Part shown: in pieces, positions 37,190 to 46,383 of the stretch
Layout of the letters: every line of letters begins with the position of its first letter
How positions within the stretch are numbered: the stretch's first letter is position 1
NCBI RefSeq assembly: GCF_001049755.1
Contig: NZ_CVLB01000002.1
Location: 419,743-483,742, forward strand
DNA from: Brachyspira suanatina
Lineage (GTDB): Bacteria; Spirochaetota; Brachyspiria; Brachyspirales; Brachyspiraceae
Direction of reading: 5' to 3'
Length of the DNA: 64,000 nt
The notes under the pieces: generated by a model
What the model was told of the DNA's origin: nothing
Databases searched by the model: none
The model's input: the letters and a program-made list of their open reading frames with translations, nothing else
Program-made: the position numbers and the translations under genes

Positions 37190-37798
37190 ATGAGAGGTTC
37201 TGCGGTAGCAATAATATTTATCATAGTGAATATAATAGCTATCAGCATATTTATGATAGTATCCACTACTTCAATAAAAGAATCTATATTAACAGAAGAA
37301 AAATTATCTAGAGAATCATTGGACTCTATATTAGATACTTATTATAAAAAAAATATAGCCTCAGAAAATTATTATAATGCAGTATCTGTAATACCAAAAA
37401 TAGATATATACGTTTTGCATTCTTTAAGCAATTATATAGAAAGAATAAAATCAATAGAAGCAGACTCTACTTTAATAGAAAAGCCATTAACATTTCAGGA
37501 ATATCAATATATTCAGGCAAGAATAACTGAAAATATAAATAAAATTAATTATACGGCTAGAAATTATCCGGTATTAAGAACAAATCTTAATTACATAGAA
37601 GCTATAAATGAAATGCGTCCTATAATAGAAGATGAAAAAAAATATATATCCGCTTATAATGATCATGTCTTGGAATATAACAGACTTACTACAACTCCGC
37701 CTTCAAGTATAGTAGCAGGTATAATGGGTAAATTTCCTTTCTTAAAATTTGAAACAGGAACTAATATTATAGCACAAACTTCACATATGTTTCAATAA
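37190..37798 (+). CDS. LemA-like membrane protein
   Basis: The 202-residue protein has an N-terminal membrane helix (about 5-27) and a long helical body. The C-terminal YNDHVLEYNRLTTTPPSSIV-AGIMGKFPFLKFE matches the LemA signature, in which Y-N, y-N, P and F-E are conserved. The rest is divergent and lacks the typical NLVETVK start. A GGAGAT ribosome site precedes the ATG. The role of LemA proteins is not settled. Confidence 0.72.
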   Translation: MRGSAVAIIFIIVNIIAISIFMIVSTTSIKESILTEEKLSRESLDSILDTYYKKNIASENYYNAVSVIPKIDIYVLHSLSNYIERIKSIEADSTLIEKPLTFQEYQYIQARITENINKINYTARNYPVLRTNLNYIEAINEMRPIIEDEKKYISAYNDHVLEYNRLTTTPPSSIVAGIMGKFPFLKFETGTNIIAQTSHMFQ

Positions 37799-37885
37799 AT
37801 AAAAATATATTATTAATTATATTTGCAAAAATTAAAACTTTTACTATAATATAAATAATTAAATATTCGGATAGTATGAAGCATC

Positions 37886-38923
37886 ATGAACGATAATGTA
37901 ATAGAATTGAAAAACCTAAAAAGAGTAACGCAGAAAGAAATCGCTAAAAGACTTGGAATAAGCAGAACAACTGTAGCCAGAGCTATAAACGGAAGTGAGT
38001 TTATTAAAGAAGAAACTAAATCAAAAATATTGGAATTGGCTTCAGAATTGAATTATGAAAAAAATTATATAGGAAGTTCTTTAGCAAATCAAAAAGAAAA
38101 AACAGTTCATTGCCTTATAGCTAATTCTTTTAATGAATTTTATACAAAAGAAATAGTACGTGGACTTAATACTATTCAAAAAGAATATTCTATATATAAT
38201 TATAATCTAAAAATAACACCAACAGAAATACATTCTCCAGAAAAACAGGTAGAGATTTTAAAAAACATCTTAGAAGAAGGTAATATTGACGGTTTAATAA
38301 TTACACCTTTAAATAGAGAAGTAATATATAATATACTAAAACCATATTTCGGTAAAATTAATATAATATCCATAGGAACAAGATTATCTGAAAATATACC
38401 GCATGTAGGACCTAATCATATAAAACAAGGCTCTATAGTTGCCGGAATAGTTTCTAATCTTTTAAGAGATAATGAAAAACTTCTTATTATAGATAATGGA
38501 GATGATAATATTTCTTCAGGAATGTATTTAGAAGGTTTCTTACAAAGAATAAAAGATACCAAAATAGATACTATAGGTCCTATTTACTGCGGAAATATAG
38601 AAGACAGCATACATACTATCAAAAAAATATGCTCTAAAGAGAATATTAAAGGAATTTATATTAATAGATATGCTCAGGAAATTTATGATATGATAGATAA
38701 AAGCATATTGAAAGATAAGAAAATAGTTACTCATGGTATGGCAGAAAGCATCAAAAACTTAATAAAATCAGGCATAATATCATTTACTGTTATGGAAGGC
38801 GTATTTATGGAAGGATATAATGCCGGTAAAATGATGTTTGAAATGATATACAAGAAAAATGTTAGTACTAATTGGGAGGTTTCTGATTCTAAAATAATAT
38901 TTTTAGAGAATTTACAAAATTAA
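37886..38923 (+). CDS. LacI-family transcriptional regulator
   Basis: A 345-residue regulator. The helix-turn-helix is VTQKEIAKRLGISRTTVARAINGS (residues 14-37), then the hinge helix and a periplasmic-binding-protein fold (IDGLIITPLNREVIYNI, IISIGTRLS). About a dozen extra residues precede the usual start of the helix-turn-helix. The effector is probably a sugar. No transport genes are adjacent, so the targets are unknown. Confidence 0.9.
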   Translation: MNDNVIELKNLKRVTQKEIAKRLGISRTTVARAINGSEFIKEETKSKILELASELNYEKNYIGSSLANQKEKTVHCLIANSFNEFYTKEIVRGLNTIQKEYSIYNYNLKITPTEIHSPEKQVEILKNILEEGNIDGLIITPLNREVIYNILKPYFGKINIISIGTRLSENIPHVGPNHIKQGSIVAGIVSNLLRDNEKLLIIDNGDDNISSGMYLEGFLQRIKDTKIDTIGPIYCGNIEDSIHTIKKICSKENIKGIYINRYAQEIYDMIDKSILKDKKIVTHGMAESIKNLIKSGIISFTVMEGVFMEGYNAGKMMFEMIYKKNVSTNWEVSDSKIIFLENLQN

Positions 38924-38951
38924 TATTATTAAAATTTATTTTGAATTTTAC

Positions 38952-38980
38952 TTGATAAAATTAACATATTATGATAGAAT
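38952..38980 (+). promoter_or_regulatory. Promoter of rplS
   Basis: TTGATA and TAGAAT are separated by 17 bases, giving a leader of about 90 bases before rplS. No clear hairpin or known leader motif was seen in it. Confidence 0.65.
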
Positions 38981-39079
38981 ATTGCAACTATATTCTATAA
39001 TGTTATATTTGTTTATTTTAGATTCTTACGGAAATTAAATAACATTAATATAAATAAAATTAATTAGGAGATATTACAA

Positions 39080-39514
39080 ATGGATCAACAGATAAGATTA
39101 GTAGAAGCAAAATATAAAAAAGAAGCCATACTACCTTTTGAAATAGGTGATACAGTAAAAGTATGGGTAAAAATCATCGAGGGCGATAGAGAAAGATTAC
39201 AGGCTTATGAAGGTACTGTTATTTCTATTCGCGGAAAAGGAATTAATAAAAGTTTTATTGTTAGAAAAATATCTTACGGCGTAGGCGTTGAAAGAATATT
39301 CTTATTAAATTCTCCTAGAATAGATCATGTTGATATCATAAGAAAAGCTAAAGTAAGAAGAGCTAAACTTTACTATCTTAGAAATAAAGTTGGTAAAAAA
39401 GCTCGCTTAGTAGAAAGATTGGGCGTAAAAATACCTAAACATTCTGATTTAATAAAAAATACTGCTGAGGAAAATACAGCAGCAGAAGAAAATAATTCAG
39501 CTTCAGCAGAATAA
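39080..39514 (+). CDS. rplS: 50S ribosomal protein L19
   Basis: L19 sits at the 30S-50S interface. The 144-residue protein has [47 protein letters not shown] and [17 protein letters not shown], all typical. The last 25 residues are an acidic, Ala/Glu/Asn-rich extension not found in the E. coli protein. Usual neighbours rimM and trmD are absent, so the gene has left its common operon. Confidence 0.97.
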   Translation: MDQQIRLVEAKYKKEAILPFEIGDTVKVWVKIIEGDRERLQAYEGTVISIRGKGINKSFIVRKISYGVGVERIFLLNSPRIDHVDIIRKAKVRRAKLYYLRNKVGKKARLVERLGVKIPKHSDLIKNTAEENTAAEENNSASAE

Positions 39515-39542
39515 TATTTTTTAATATTTTAAGGAGAATTTT

Positions 39543-40370
39543 ATGGGCTATAAAATAGTTGCCAGAGAGCAATGGTCAGAAAAAGTTTTTATGATGAAAG
39601 TACTAGCTCCGGATATTGCTAAACATCGTAAAGCTGGTAATTTTATCATATTCAGACTAGATGAGAAAGGTGAAAGAGTACCCCTAACTATAGCTGATGC
39701 TGACGCAGAAGCTGGTACTATTACTATAGTTACTCAAAGTATAGGATATTCAACTACTAAACTTATGGGACTTAAAGTTGGTGATGAAATATTGGATATC
39801 ATAGGACCATTAGGTCAGCCTACTCATATAGAAAAGAAAGATGGTATAGTTTTAGGTGTTGGCGGCGGTGTAGGTATTGCTCCTTTACATCCTATAGTAG
39901 AAGCTCATCATAAAGTTGGTAATAAAGTTATTTCTATATTGGGTGCTAGAGATAAATCACTTATCATTATGGAAGATATGATGAAAAAAATATCTGATGA
40001 AGTTCTTATCTGTACTGATAATGGAAGTTACGGAGAAAAAGGTCTTGTAACTGATATGATCACTAGAATATATGAAAGAGGCGAAAAAATTTCTGAAGTT
40101 ATAGCTATAGGTCCTGCTATAATGATGAAATTTGTTGCTATGCTCACAAAAAAATATAATCTTCCTACAGTTGTTAGCTTAAACCCTATTATGATAGATG
40201 GTACTGGTATGTGCGGATGCTGCAGAGTAAAAGTAGGAGATCAAACTAAATTTGCATGCGTTGAAGGCCCTGAATTTGACGGACACTTAATCGATTTCGA
40301 TCTTCTTATGAAAAGACAGGCTATGTACAAAAAAGAAGAGCATGAATGCAATTTAAAATTAGCTAATTAA
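39543..40370 (+). CDS. NfnA-like FAD/NAD ferredoxin reductase subunit
   Basis: The 275-residue protein matches the small subunit of NfnAB / SudB (sulfide dehydrogenase subunit). It has an FAD-binding domain with RVPLTIAD, an NAD-binding domain with GVGGGVGIAPLHP, and a C-terminal Cys cluster GTGMCGCCRVKVG...FACVEGPEFDGH for a [2Fe-2S] centre. NfnAB couples ferredoxin and NADH to NADP reduction. The NfnB partner, normally adjacent, is not in the window. An AAGGAG site lies upstream, 28 bases after rplS. Confidence 0.88.
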   Translation: MGYKIVAREQWSEKVFMMKVLAPDIAKHRKAGNFIIFRLDEKGERVPLTIADADAEAGTITIVTQSIGYSTTKLMGLKVGDEILDIIGPLGQPTHIEKKDGIVLGVGGGVGIAPLHPIVEAHHKVGNKVISILGARDKSLIIMEDMMKKISDEVLICTDNGSYGEKGLVTDMITRIYERGEKISEVIAIGPAIMMKFVAMLTKKYNLPTVVSLNPIMIDGTGMCGCCRVKVGDQTKFACVEGPEFDGHLIDFDLLMKRQAMYKKEEHECNLKLAN

Positions 40371-40388
40371 TATTTAATTATAAAATAA

Positions 40389-40424
40389 AAAGTTACAGTC
40401 TGATTCAGATTGTAACTTTTTTAT
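40389..40424 (+). terminator. Terminator after the NfnA-like gene
   Basis: AAAAGTTACAGTCTG pairs with CAGATTGTAACTTTTTT around a three-base loop, with a T run at the end. Confidence 0.85.
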
Positions 40425-40441
40425 GATACAATCTATTTATA

Positions 40442-40855
40442 ATGAAATTACTTGTAGATGTTAAGATAAAAAATCTTGTTCTTCAGAAATTTGAATGGGA
40501 CAGCACATACTTTCAAATAACATTAAATATAAAGAATAATTATCCTATAAAAATAAAATTAGAAAATCTAAAACTCAATCTTATTAATTGCTTAAATGAA
40601 AAATTTGCCTATAGTGAATGCAATAATATATCAATAAAATCAAGAGAAAATAAAGATATTACTTTTAATGTAATTTTATACAATAAAGAATTTTCAAACT
40701 TAATAAATAACTTCTTTAATTTTAAAAAATCAATATTTAAAATTCATATAATAACTGCTAAATTAAATATGTTTTCTATAATACCAATAAATTTAAAAAA
40801 CTATGAGCATAATATTGATATACTTGATATTATAAAACATCTATATAATTCATAG
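40442..40855 (+). CDS. LEA14/WHy-like protein without signal peptide
   Basis: The 137-residue protein shows the LEA type 2 strand pattern, with ITLNIKNNYPIKIKLENLKLNLIN corresponding to the 'N-P/Y-P...l-l' motif of WHy domains. It lacks a signal peptide, unlike the two following genes. A TACAAT box ends about ten bases before the ATG with only a weak -35 (TTCAGA), so the mRNA leader would be very short. Family assignment is by pattern only. Confidence 0.55.
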   Translation: MKLLVDVKIKNLVLQKFEWDSTYFQITLNIKNNYPIKIKLENLKLNLINCLNEKFAYSECNNISIKSRENKDITFNVILYNKEFSNLINNFFNFKKSIFKIHIITAKLNMFSIIPINLKNYEHNIDILDIIKHLYNS

Positions 40856-40964
40856 AACTAACTATTTAATTTATTTTTAGTGATAATCAATAATACATTA
40901 TTATATATTACTATTTTCAGTTATATTTGTTATATAAATATGACTAAATAAAAAGGTATGATTT

Positions 40965-41456
40965 ATGATTAAGAAAATAACCGTTATAATCTCAATATTA
41001 TCAATGCTATTTATACTATCTTCATGCGAAACATTGCAGTCATCAGCAAGAGAAATTACAAGAAGCTACATAGAAGAACATAAACCTGATATAAAAGCAA
41101 AAAGTGCTAAAATATCAAGTGTAACATTACAGGATATCACTTTAACTACTTTGTTTGAAATAAAGAACAATTTAGACTTTGAAGTTCCTATTGATAAAGT
41201 AAAAATAGACCTTATTAATACTTCAGGAAAAACTTTTGCAACAGCTACTTCTGTAGAAACATTAAAGATACCTGCAAATCAGGCAAGAGATATTAATTTA
41301 GATTTTAAAGCTAAATATTTAGATGTATTTACAACAGCTTTTGATGCTATAAAATCAAAATCTTTTAAATGTGATGCTAAAATAACTTTAACATTCACTG
41401 TATATGGAATGAAATTCGAATTCCCTTATACTAAAGAATTGACATTTACAGAATAA
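40965..41456 (+). CDS. LEA type 2 / WHy-domain lipoprotein
   Basis: A 163-residue lipoprotein with lipobox LSSC (Cys21). The mature domain has TLTTLFEIKNNLDFEVPIDKVKIDLIN and KIPANQARDINLDFKAKYLD, the two conserved strands of the LEA_2 fold. The homologous E. coli-type proteins are poorly understood and are linked to stress or desiccation tolerance. It is a tandem duplicate of the next gene. Confidence 0.75.
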   Translation: MIKKITVIISILSMLFILSSCETLQSSAREITRSYIEEHKPDIKAKSAKISSVTLQDITLTTLFEIKNNLDFEVPIDKVKIDLINTSGKTFATATSVETLKIPANQARDINLDFKAKYLDVFTTAFDAIKSKSFKCDAKITLTFTVYGMKFEFPYTKELTFTE

Positions 41457-41944
41457 TGAAATTAATAAAAATATCAATTTTATTATTAATAATAGCTGTA
41501 TCATGCTCTAGAGTAAAATCAGAGGCTAATAAAATTACAAGAGAATATGTAGAAAAATATAAACCCGATATAATTGTAAAATCTGCCTCTATAGATAATA
41601 TGACTTTATCTGATATTACATTAAATACATTAATGGAAATAAAAAATAATTTACCCTTTGAGCTTCCGATAGAAAAACTTGAAATAAACCTTATTAATTC
41701 TTCAGGTGATATATTTGCTAATTCAAAATCATCTGAAGAATCAAATATTATAAAAATTCCGGCTAATGATTCTAAAGAAATTAATATGAAATCTAAAGCA
41801 CAATATATAGATTTATTTCAAACTGCTTTTGATGCTATAAAAACAGAAAGTTTTAAATGTAATGCTGATGTAATTTTGACTTTTAATGTTTATAATATGA
41901 ATTTTCAATTTAAATATGATATAGAAATAATTTTTATAAAATAG
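41456..41944 (+). CDS. LEA type 2 / WHy-domain lipoprotein, duplicate
   Basis: The 162-residue paralogue has a short signal and lipobox AVSC (Cys17). It matches the previous protein along its whole length (ITREYVEKYKPDI, LNTLMEIKNNLPFELPIEKL, FNVYNMNFQFKYDIEI). Its ATG overlaps the TAATGA stop of the upstream gene, so translation is coupled. It is convergent with the McsB-like gene, one base apart. Confidence 0.75.
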   Translation: MKLIKISILLLIIAVSCSRVKSEANKITREYVEKYKPDIIVKSASIDNMTLSDITLNTLMEIKNNLPFELPIEKLEINLINSSGDIFANSKSSEESNIIKIPANDSKEINMKSKAQYIDLFQTAFDAIKTESFKCNADVILTFNVYNMNFQFKYDIEIIFIK

Positions 41945-42952
41945 CTATTTTTTTAATATGTCCCTTATAACATTAGCTCTTATTTCATCAATATTTCTAT
42001 AATAGCTGCTTTTTTCATATAAATGCTTTAAATGAGCATTCTTTCCAACAAATATCATATAATATATGGTATCCAAATTTATATTATCAATAATATCATA
42101 ATAAATACCTAATCTAAGCCATAAACTATAATTGATAAGCTCTCTATATTTTAAAGATCTTGCTGACAATAATATAGCATTACTTCTATATATTCTATCT
42201 TCAGCCTTAACCCTATCAAGTTTTTTTATTCTATTTCTTATTTTCTTTTCTTTTTCAGATATCTCTCTAACCTTTTCTATAATGGTGTCAAGTATAAATT
42301 TTTCAGTAACACCTATCATAATATTATTGCTTATATTTAACAATCCATTTTTTAAATTAACTTCAAGACCTTTTTTATTACATTCACTGATTATATAGTC
42401 TATATTATCAGGAGTTTTCCAAGTAAGGCAAGGAACAGCTATACAAACTTCAGCCCTCATAGCCGTACCTATTATATTAGGCGAACTAGTAAGAAATCCG
42501 AACTTTTTATCATAAGCAAAATCTACTTTCTGATCTAAAGCACTCTCTATTTCATAAGCCTTATTAAAGCAACTTTCTAATTCTAAACCTCTTGCTATAG
42601 TTTGAATTTCTAAATGCTCATTTGAATTGATTAATAAAGATATATCCTCATCTTCATCTGTGAATAATGATGCATGCACTATATTCTTATTGCTTGGTAT
42701 AGTAAGATTTTCTATAAGCATTCTAATATTTATAGAAGGAATATCAATAAGTTTTTTATATGATAGATTAAGATTTAATTCTTCTATACTAGACTTTAAA
42801 ATATTTTCTGTATTTTGAAAATCTTCTTTATCCATATTATGGAAGAATCTAATATCATCTAAATTCCTATAAATCGAAATTCTAGAATATAGTACTATAT
42901 TATCATCTTCACCTTTTTTGTATATCCAATTTGAGGTATTATTAACGGACAT
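41945..42952 (-). CDS. mcsB: McsB-like guanido kinase family protein, catalytic residues lost
   Basis: The 335-residue length, the RGLELE, FGFLTSSP and ISNNIMIGVTE segments and the mcsA neighbour identify an ATP:guanido phosphotransferase of the McsB (protein-arginine kinase) family. Key positions differ, however. The NEEDHLR motif reads N109-S-N-E-H-L-E115. The reactive Cys of TSCPTNxGTG is Ser157 (TSSPNIIGT). The nucleotide-loop GxYGEGS segment is missing, and RIRLARN is RISIYRN. I infer a pseudo-kinase or changed activity; a scaffold role with McsA is possible. It overlaps mcsA by 11 bases. Confidence 0.75.
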   Translation of the reverse strand: MSVNNTSNWIYKKGEDDNIVLYSRISIYRNLDDIRFFHNMDKEDFQNTENILKSSIEELNLNLSYKKLIDIPSINIRMLIENLTIPSNKNIVHASLFTDEDEDISLLINSNEHLEIQTIARGLELESCFNKAYEIESALDQKVDFAYDKKFGFLTSSPNIIGTAMRAEVCIAVPCLTWKTPDNIDYIISECNKKGLEVNLKNGLLNISNNIMIGVTEKFILDTIIEKVREISEKEKKIRNRIKKLDRVKAEDRIYRSNAILLSARSLKYRELINYSLWLRLGIYYDIIDNINLDTIYYMIFVGKNAHLKHLYEKSSYYRNIDEIRANVIRDILKK

Positions 42953-43490
42953 CTTTTTTTTCGCTCTTAGTTTTTTTAGATATTAAATCTTTTTTCAAAT
43001 GTTCTAATTTATCTCTTATCAAAGCAGCTTCTTCATATTTTTCTATTTTTATAAAAAGTTCTATTTCCTCTCTATATTTATTAATTTTAGATTCTATATC
43101 TTTATTGGTTAAATTTCTGCTTGATATTTTTCCTATATGTTTATTTTCTCTATGTATTTTCTTTATATGTTTACTGATTTCAGATTTAAAATATTCATAG
43201 CATTTAGGACAGGATACTACTCCTGTTTTTAGGAAATCATCTAAAGAATATCCACAAACTTTGCATATTTTATTTGAATGCGGAGTTTTTTTCTTCTTCT
43301 TTTTGGAAGGCAATGACTTATAATTTGGAAATATAGTATCAATATTATTAAACTCTAATTCTAAGCATTTTTCTATAATATTGCCGTTTATTTCGCATTC
43401 TTTACATATATGAATTTGCCTGCGCTCATTACCTATTATTTCTTGAATATATAATACAGCTTTTTCTTTACCACAGATATTGCACTTCAA
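42942..43490 (-). CDS. mcsA: McsA-like zinc-finger/UVR protein
   Basis: A 182-residue protein with two Cys4 zinc-binding units: CNICGKEKAV...ICKECE near the start and CKVCGYS...CPKCYEYF in the middle. A C-terminal UvrB/UvrC motif follows (YEEAALIRDKLEHLKKDL). McsA activates McsB and helps ClpC-dependent degradation in Firmicutes. CtsR and ClpC genes are not next to it. It is translationally coupled to the McsB-like gene. Confidence 0.82.
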   Translation of the reverse strand: MKCNICGKEKAVLYIQEIIGNERRQIHICKECEINGNIIEKCLELEFNNIDTIFPNYKSLPSKKKKKKTPHSNKICKVCGYSLDDFLKTGVVSCPKCYEYFKSEISKHIKKIHRENKHIGKISSRNLTNKDIESKINKYREEIELFIKIEKYEEAALIRDKLEHLKKDLISKKTKSEKKDVR

Positions 43491-43564
43491 AATGATTGCC
43501 CCTAATAACTTATTATTAAAATTTTATCATTTAATAAAAAAAAAAGCAAATAATTAATATAATT

Positions 43565-44275
43565 TTATCTTAATTTTATAAAAATATCTAAATCTTCTCT
43601 ATTTGTAATCTTTATATTATCAGAAGAGCATTCAGCTATCTTTACATCTCCTAAATATTTACTGTATATCTCAGCATCATCTGTAACCAAATCAGCATCT
43701 TTATCATTTATATACATTTCTATAGCTTTAATATAATTATCAAATTTAAAAGCTTGAGGGGTAGCAGCTCTATAAAGATATGTTCTATCAATAGTATCTG
43801 TTATAGTTTTATCATCATTAACTTTTTTTATAGTATCTACAACTTTAGAAGCCAATATAGCAGCATCATATTTCAAAACTGTTTCATATAACAATGTAAT
43901 TTCTTTCTTCTTAACTAAAGGTCTAACACCATCATGAATAAATACATAATCTGTCTTAATATCTTCTCTATGCTCATTTAAAAAAGTCATAGCATTATAT
44001 ACAGAATATACCCTCTCACTTCCGCCTTTTATATAATGAATATTCTTCTTTATTTTTTCTTTAATAAGCTCTTCTTTTTCTATATATTTTTTTATATTCT
44101 TTATCTCTTCTTCGGCACTCACCAAAACAACATTATTAAAATTAAATTTAAGCATATTTATAAGAGTATGAATAAATATATGCTTATTATCAACCTTTAT
44201 AAATTGTTTTTTGACTTTGCCTGCAAATCTTCTTGAACTTCCTGCTATTAATATTACTAAAGTTGTATTATTCAT
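43565..44275 (-). CDS. ispD: 2-C-methyl-D-erythritol 4-phosphate cytidylyltransferase
   Basis: IspD makes CDP-methylerythritol in the MEP isoprenoid pathway. The 236-residue protein has LIAGSSRRFAGKVKKQFIKVDNK (nucleotide-binding loop), HDGVRPLVKK, ATPQAF and TDDAEIY. The first loop begins I-A-G-S-S-R-R rather than A-A-G-x-G-x-R, a modest change. It is 14 bases after the MATE gene and probably in the same transcript. Confidence 0.9.
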   Translation of the reverse strand: MNNTTLVILIAGSSRRFAGKVKKQFIKVDNKHIFIHTLINMLKFNFNNVVLVSAEEEIKNIKKYIEKEELIKEKIKKNIHYIKGGSERVYSVYNAMTFLNEHREDIKTDYVFIHDGVRPLVKKKEITLLYETVLKYDAAILASKVVDTIKKVNDDKTITDTIDRTYLYRAATPQAFKFDNYIKAIEMYINDKDADLVTDDAEIYSKYLGDVKIAECSSDNIKITNREDLDIFIKLR

Positions 44276-44289
44276 AAATATTTATTCTC

Positions 44290-46137
44290 TCATTTATTTT
44301 CTGTATTATTATTTTTATTTCTTAAATTCATTCTTTCTTCTCTGCGTTTTTGGTTTTCTATTTTTTTCTCTTCTCTTAATCTATGTCTTGCCTCTCTTCT
44401 AGATTGAACTTCCTGCTTCATCTGTAATTTTTTAGCTTCTTTTTCTTTTTTCCTATTTTCATTATACTCTTTACGTTCTTGATTTTTCTTCTCTCTCAAT
44501 TCTTTCATCTCTTCAAGCTGCATTCTCCATTCTGCTCTTTCCAATTTTCTCCTCTCTTCTTTTTGTCTTTCTATCTCTTCCTTCTTCTGCATTTTTTCTA
44601 TCTTTTCAAGTTCCTTTTCTCTAAATAAAACAAGCTTAACAGGATCTTTTATTTTACTTAATTTATCTCTCATCTTCTGAACATAATCTTTTCTCTTACC
44701 AATATTTTTAGGGAATAATCTAGCCCCCAAAGAATCTACAAACAGCCTAGTCCTTAAAACAAGACTATTTTGAGTTCTCAAATTAATAACAGATACCCAA
44801 GGCACTCTTAATATTATAACTAATGCTATTAGTCCTGCCATAGTATTTGAAAATAAATTACCCCAAAATACTGACCAATATGATAAATACTTACTTGTTA
44901 AAAGAATAAATATAAATCTCAAAAACCAGATCCTAAGCAAACTTATTATAAGAGGTATCCTAGTTCTTCCAAGACCAATTAAAGCCCCCTGAGAAACCAT
45001 AGCAACACCAAAACCTAATACACCAAAAGCAAATATAGGAAGTGATTTATTAGCTACATATAAGTCTTCAGCTTCCCTAGTAAATAATATAGTAAGATGC
45101 GGCGTAAGAGGTATAATAATAGCTATAAGAACAATAGCCGTAATAACAGACATTATAATTCCTGTATAACAAGACTTTCTGGCTTTATCATTATACTTAG
45201 CTCCTATATTCATACTAACCATTGTAGTAACAGCAGATCCGAAAGCAGCAGTAAAATTGAAACATATATTAACTATATTATTGGATATACCTTGACCATT
45301 TAATACTGCAGCTCCATATTTTTCAACTTCTGTATTGATAAGGAAGAATCCCAAATTGGTTAAAAATGTATTAAGCATAGAAGGAACACCTATAATCATA
45401 AGTTCCTTCAATACTGTAGAATCAAATTTAAACTCTTTTAAAGATAATTGATCATCTCCTTTCTTTATAAATAAATCATAATACATCCAAACTGTTACTA
45501 TAGAATAAGTGGAAAATGAAGCCAATACACTTCCTACTACACCTAAATGAAGTAAATAAACATATATAAAATTAAATAATATTTTTAAAAGCAGTAATAT
45601 TATACTTCTTATGAGAGTAGCTTCCGGTTTACCATTAGCATTTTTTATACCATTATATAAAGCAGCTAAAAATGTCATAGGCATAACAAAGCTGTATAAG
45701 GATAAATATGTAAATACATTCTCTTTAATATTAGGAAGAAGATTCATTGATACTAATATGCTCACAACATATAGTGTAGGCCCCATAGCAATTCCAAACA
45801 TTACACCTATAACAACTATTTGTGTGGATATTCTTTTTGCATTTTTAAAGTCCCCTAATCCATTATACTGCCCTACTATAGCCATAGCAGCAACACCTAA
45901 ACCTTGAGATAATGCTGTCATCATATTTATTATAGGTTCTGCAAAATGCACACTGCTTGCTATAACAGTACCTGCAACATTATTAAGAAAAAGGCCGTCC
46001 ATTAATGGTATCATAGACTGAACTATACTCATTATAAGAGTAGGAATAGATAACATTATTAATGTATTAGTAATAGGGCCATGAAGTATTAAATCACGTC
46101 TCGCCTCTGTAGATTGACTTTTAAAAAAACTAATCAT
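44290..46137 (-). CDS. MATE-family exporter with long charged C-terminal tail
   Basis: Residues about 15-460 form the 12 membrane segments of a MATE exporter (GPITNTLIMLSIPTLIMSIVQ, MTALSQGLGVAAMAIVGQYNG, FGSAVTTMVSMNIGAKYND). From about residue 497 to 615 the protein is almost only Lys, Arg, Glu, Gln and Met, in a predicted long coiled coil (EKELEKIEKMQKKEEIERQK). Normal MATE proteins end near residue 450-480. The tail should lie in the cytoplasm; its function is unknown. The exported compound is also unknown. Confidence 0.85.
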   Translation of the reverse strand: MISFFKSQSTEARRDLILHGPITNTLIMLSIPTLIMSIVQSMIPLMDGLFLNNVAGTVIASSVHFAEPIINMMTALSQGLGVAAMAIVGQYNGLGDFKNAKRISTQIVVIGVMFGIAMGPTLYVVSILVSMNLLPNIKENVFTYLSLYSFVMPMTFLAALYNGIKNANGKPEATLIRSIILLLLKILFNFIYVYLLHLGVVGSVLASFSTYSIVTVWMYYDLFIKKGDDQLSLKEFKFDSTVLKELMIIGVPSMLNTFLTNLGFFLINTEVEKYGAAVLNGQGISNNIVNICFNFTAAFGSAVTTMVSMNIGAKYNDKARKSCYTGIIMSVITAIVLIAIIIPLTPHLTILFTREAEDLYVANKSLPIFAFGVLGFGVAMVSQGALIGLGRTRIPLIISLLRIWFLRFIFILLTSKYLSYWSVFWGNLFSNTMAGLIALVIILRVPWVSVINLRTQNSLVLRTRLFVDSLGARLFPKNIGKRKDYVQKMRDKLSKIKDPVKLVLFREKELEKIEKMQKKEEIERQKEERRKLERAEWRMQLEEMKELREKKNQERKEYNENRKKEKEAKKLQMKQEVQSRREARHRLREEKKIENQKRREERMNLRNKNNNTENK

Positions 46138-46351
46138 ACTTATCCTTTAAAATTTCTCGTATAAATAATATAACCGATTATTATATATTATATTTTATAT
46201 TAATAAAAAAAATTTTGCATGAATAAAACAAAAAAATTAATTTTTTTTGATTATTACACAAGCAGATAATTATATCAATCATAATAATTTTTTATGATTT
46301 TATATAAATTATTACTCAATTTATATAAAGTGAAAAAATTAGAATATTTTT

Positions 46352-46379
46352 AAGGGAGCTTTTCATAAGCCCCCTTTTT
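46352..46379 (-). terminator. Hairpin after PBP1A gene
   Basis: On the minus strand GGGGGCTT and AAGCTCCC form an eight-pair stem, five bases past the PBP1A stop. The T tail on this strand is weak and is much better on the plus strand. Confidence 0.55.
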
Positions 46380-46383
46380 ATTT

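Noticed and set aside
39080-39514. Acidic C-terminal extension of L19 as a frameshift or fusion
   Set aside because: The reading frame is continuous, codon use does not change, and acidic tails are common on L19 proteins of some groups.
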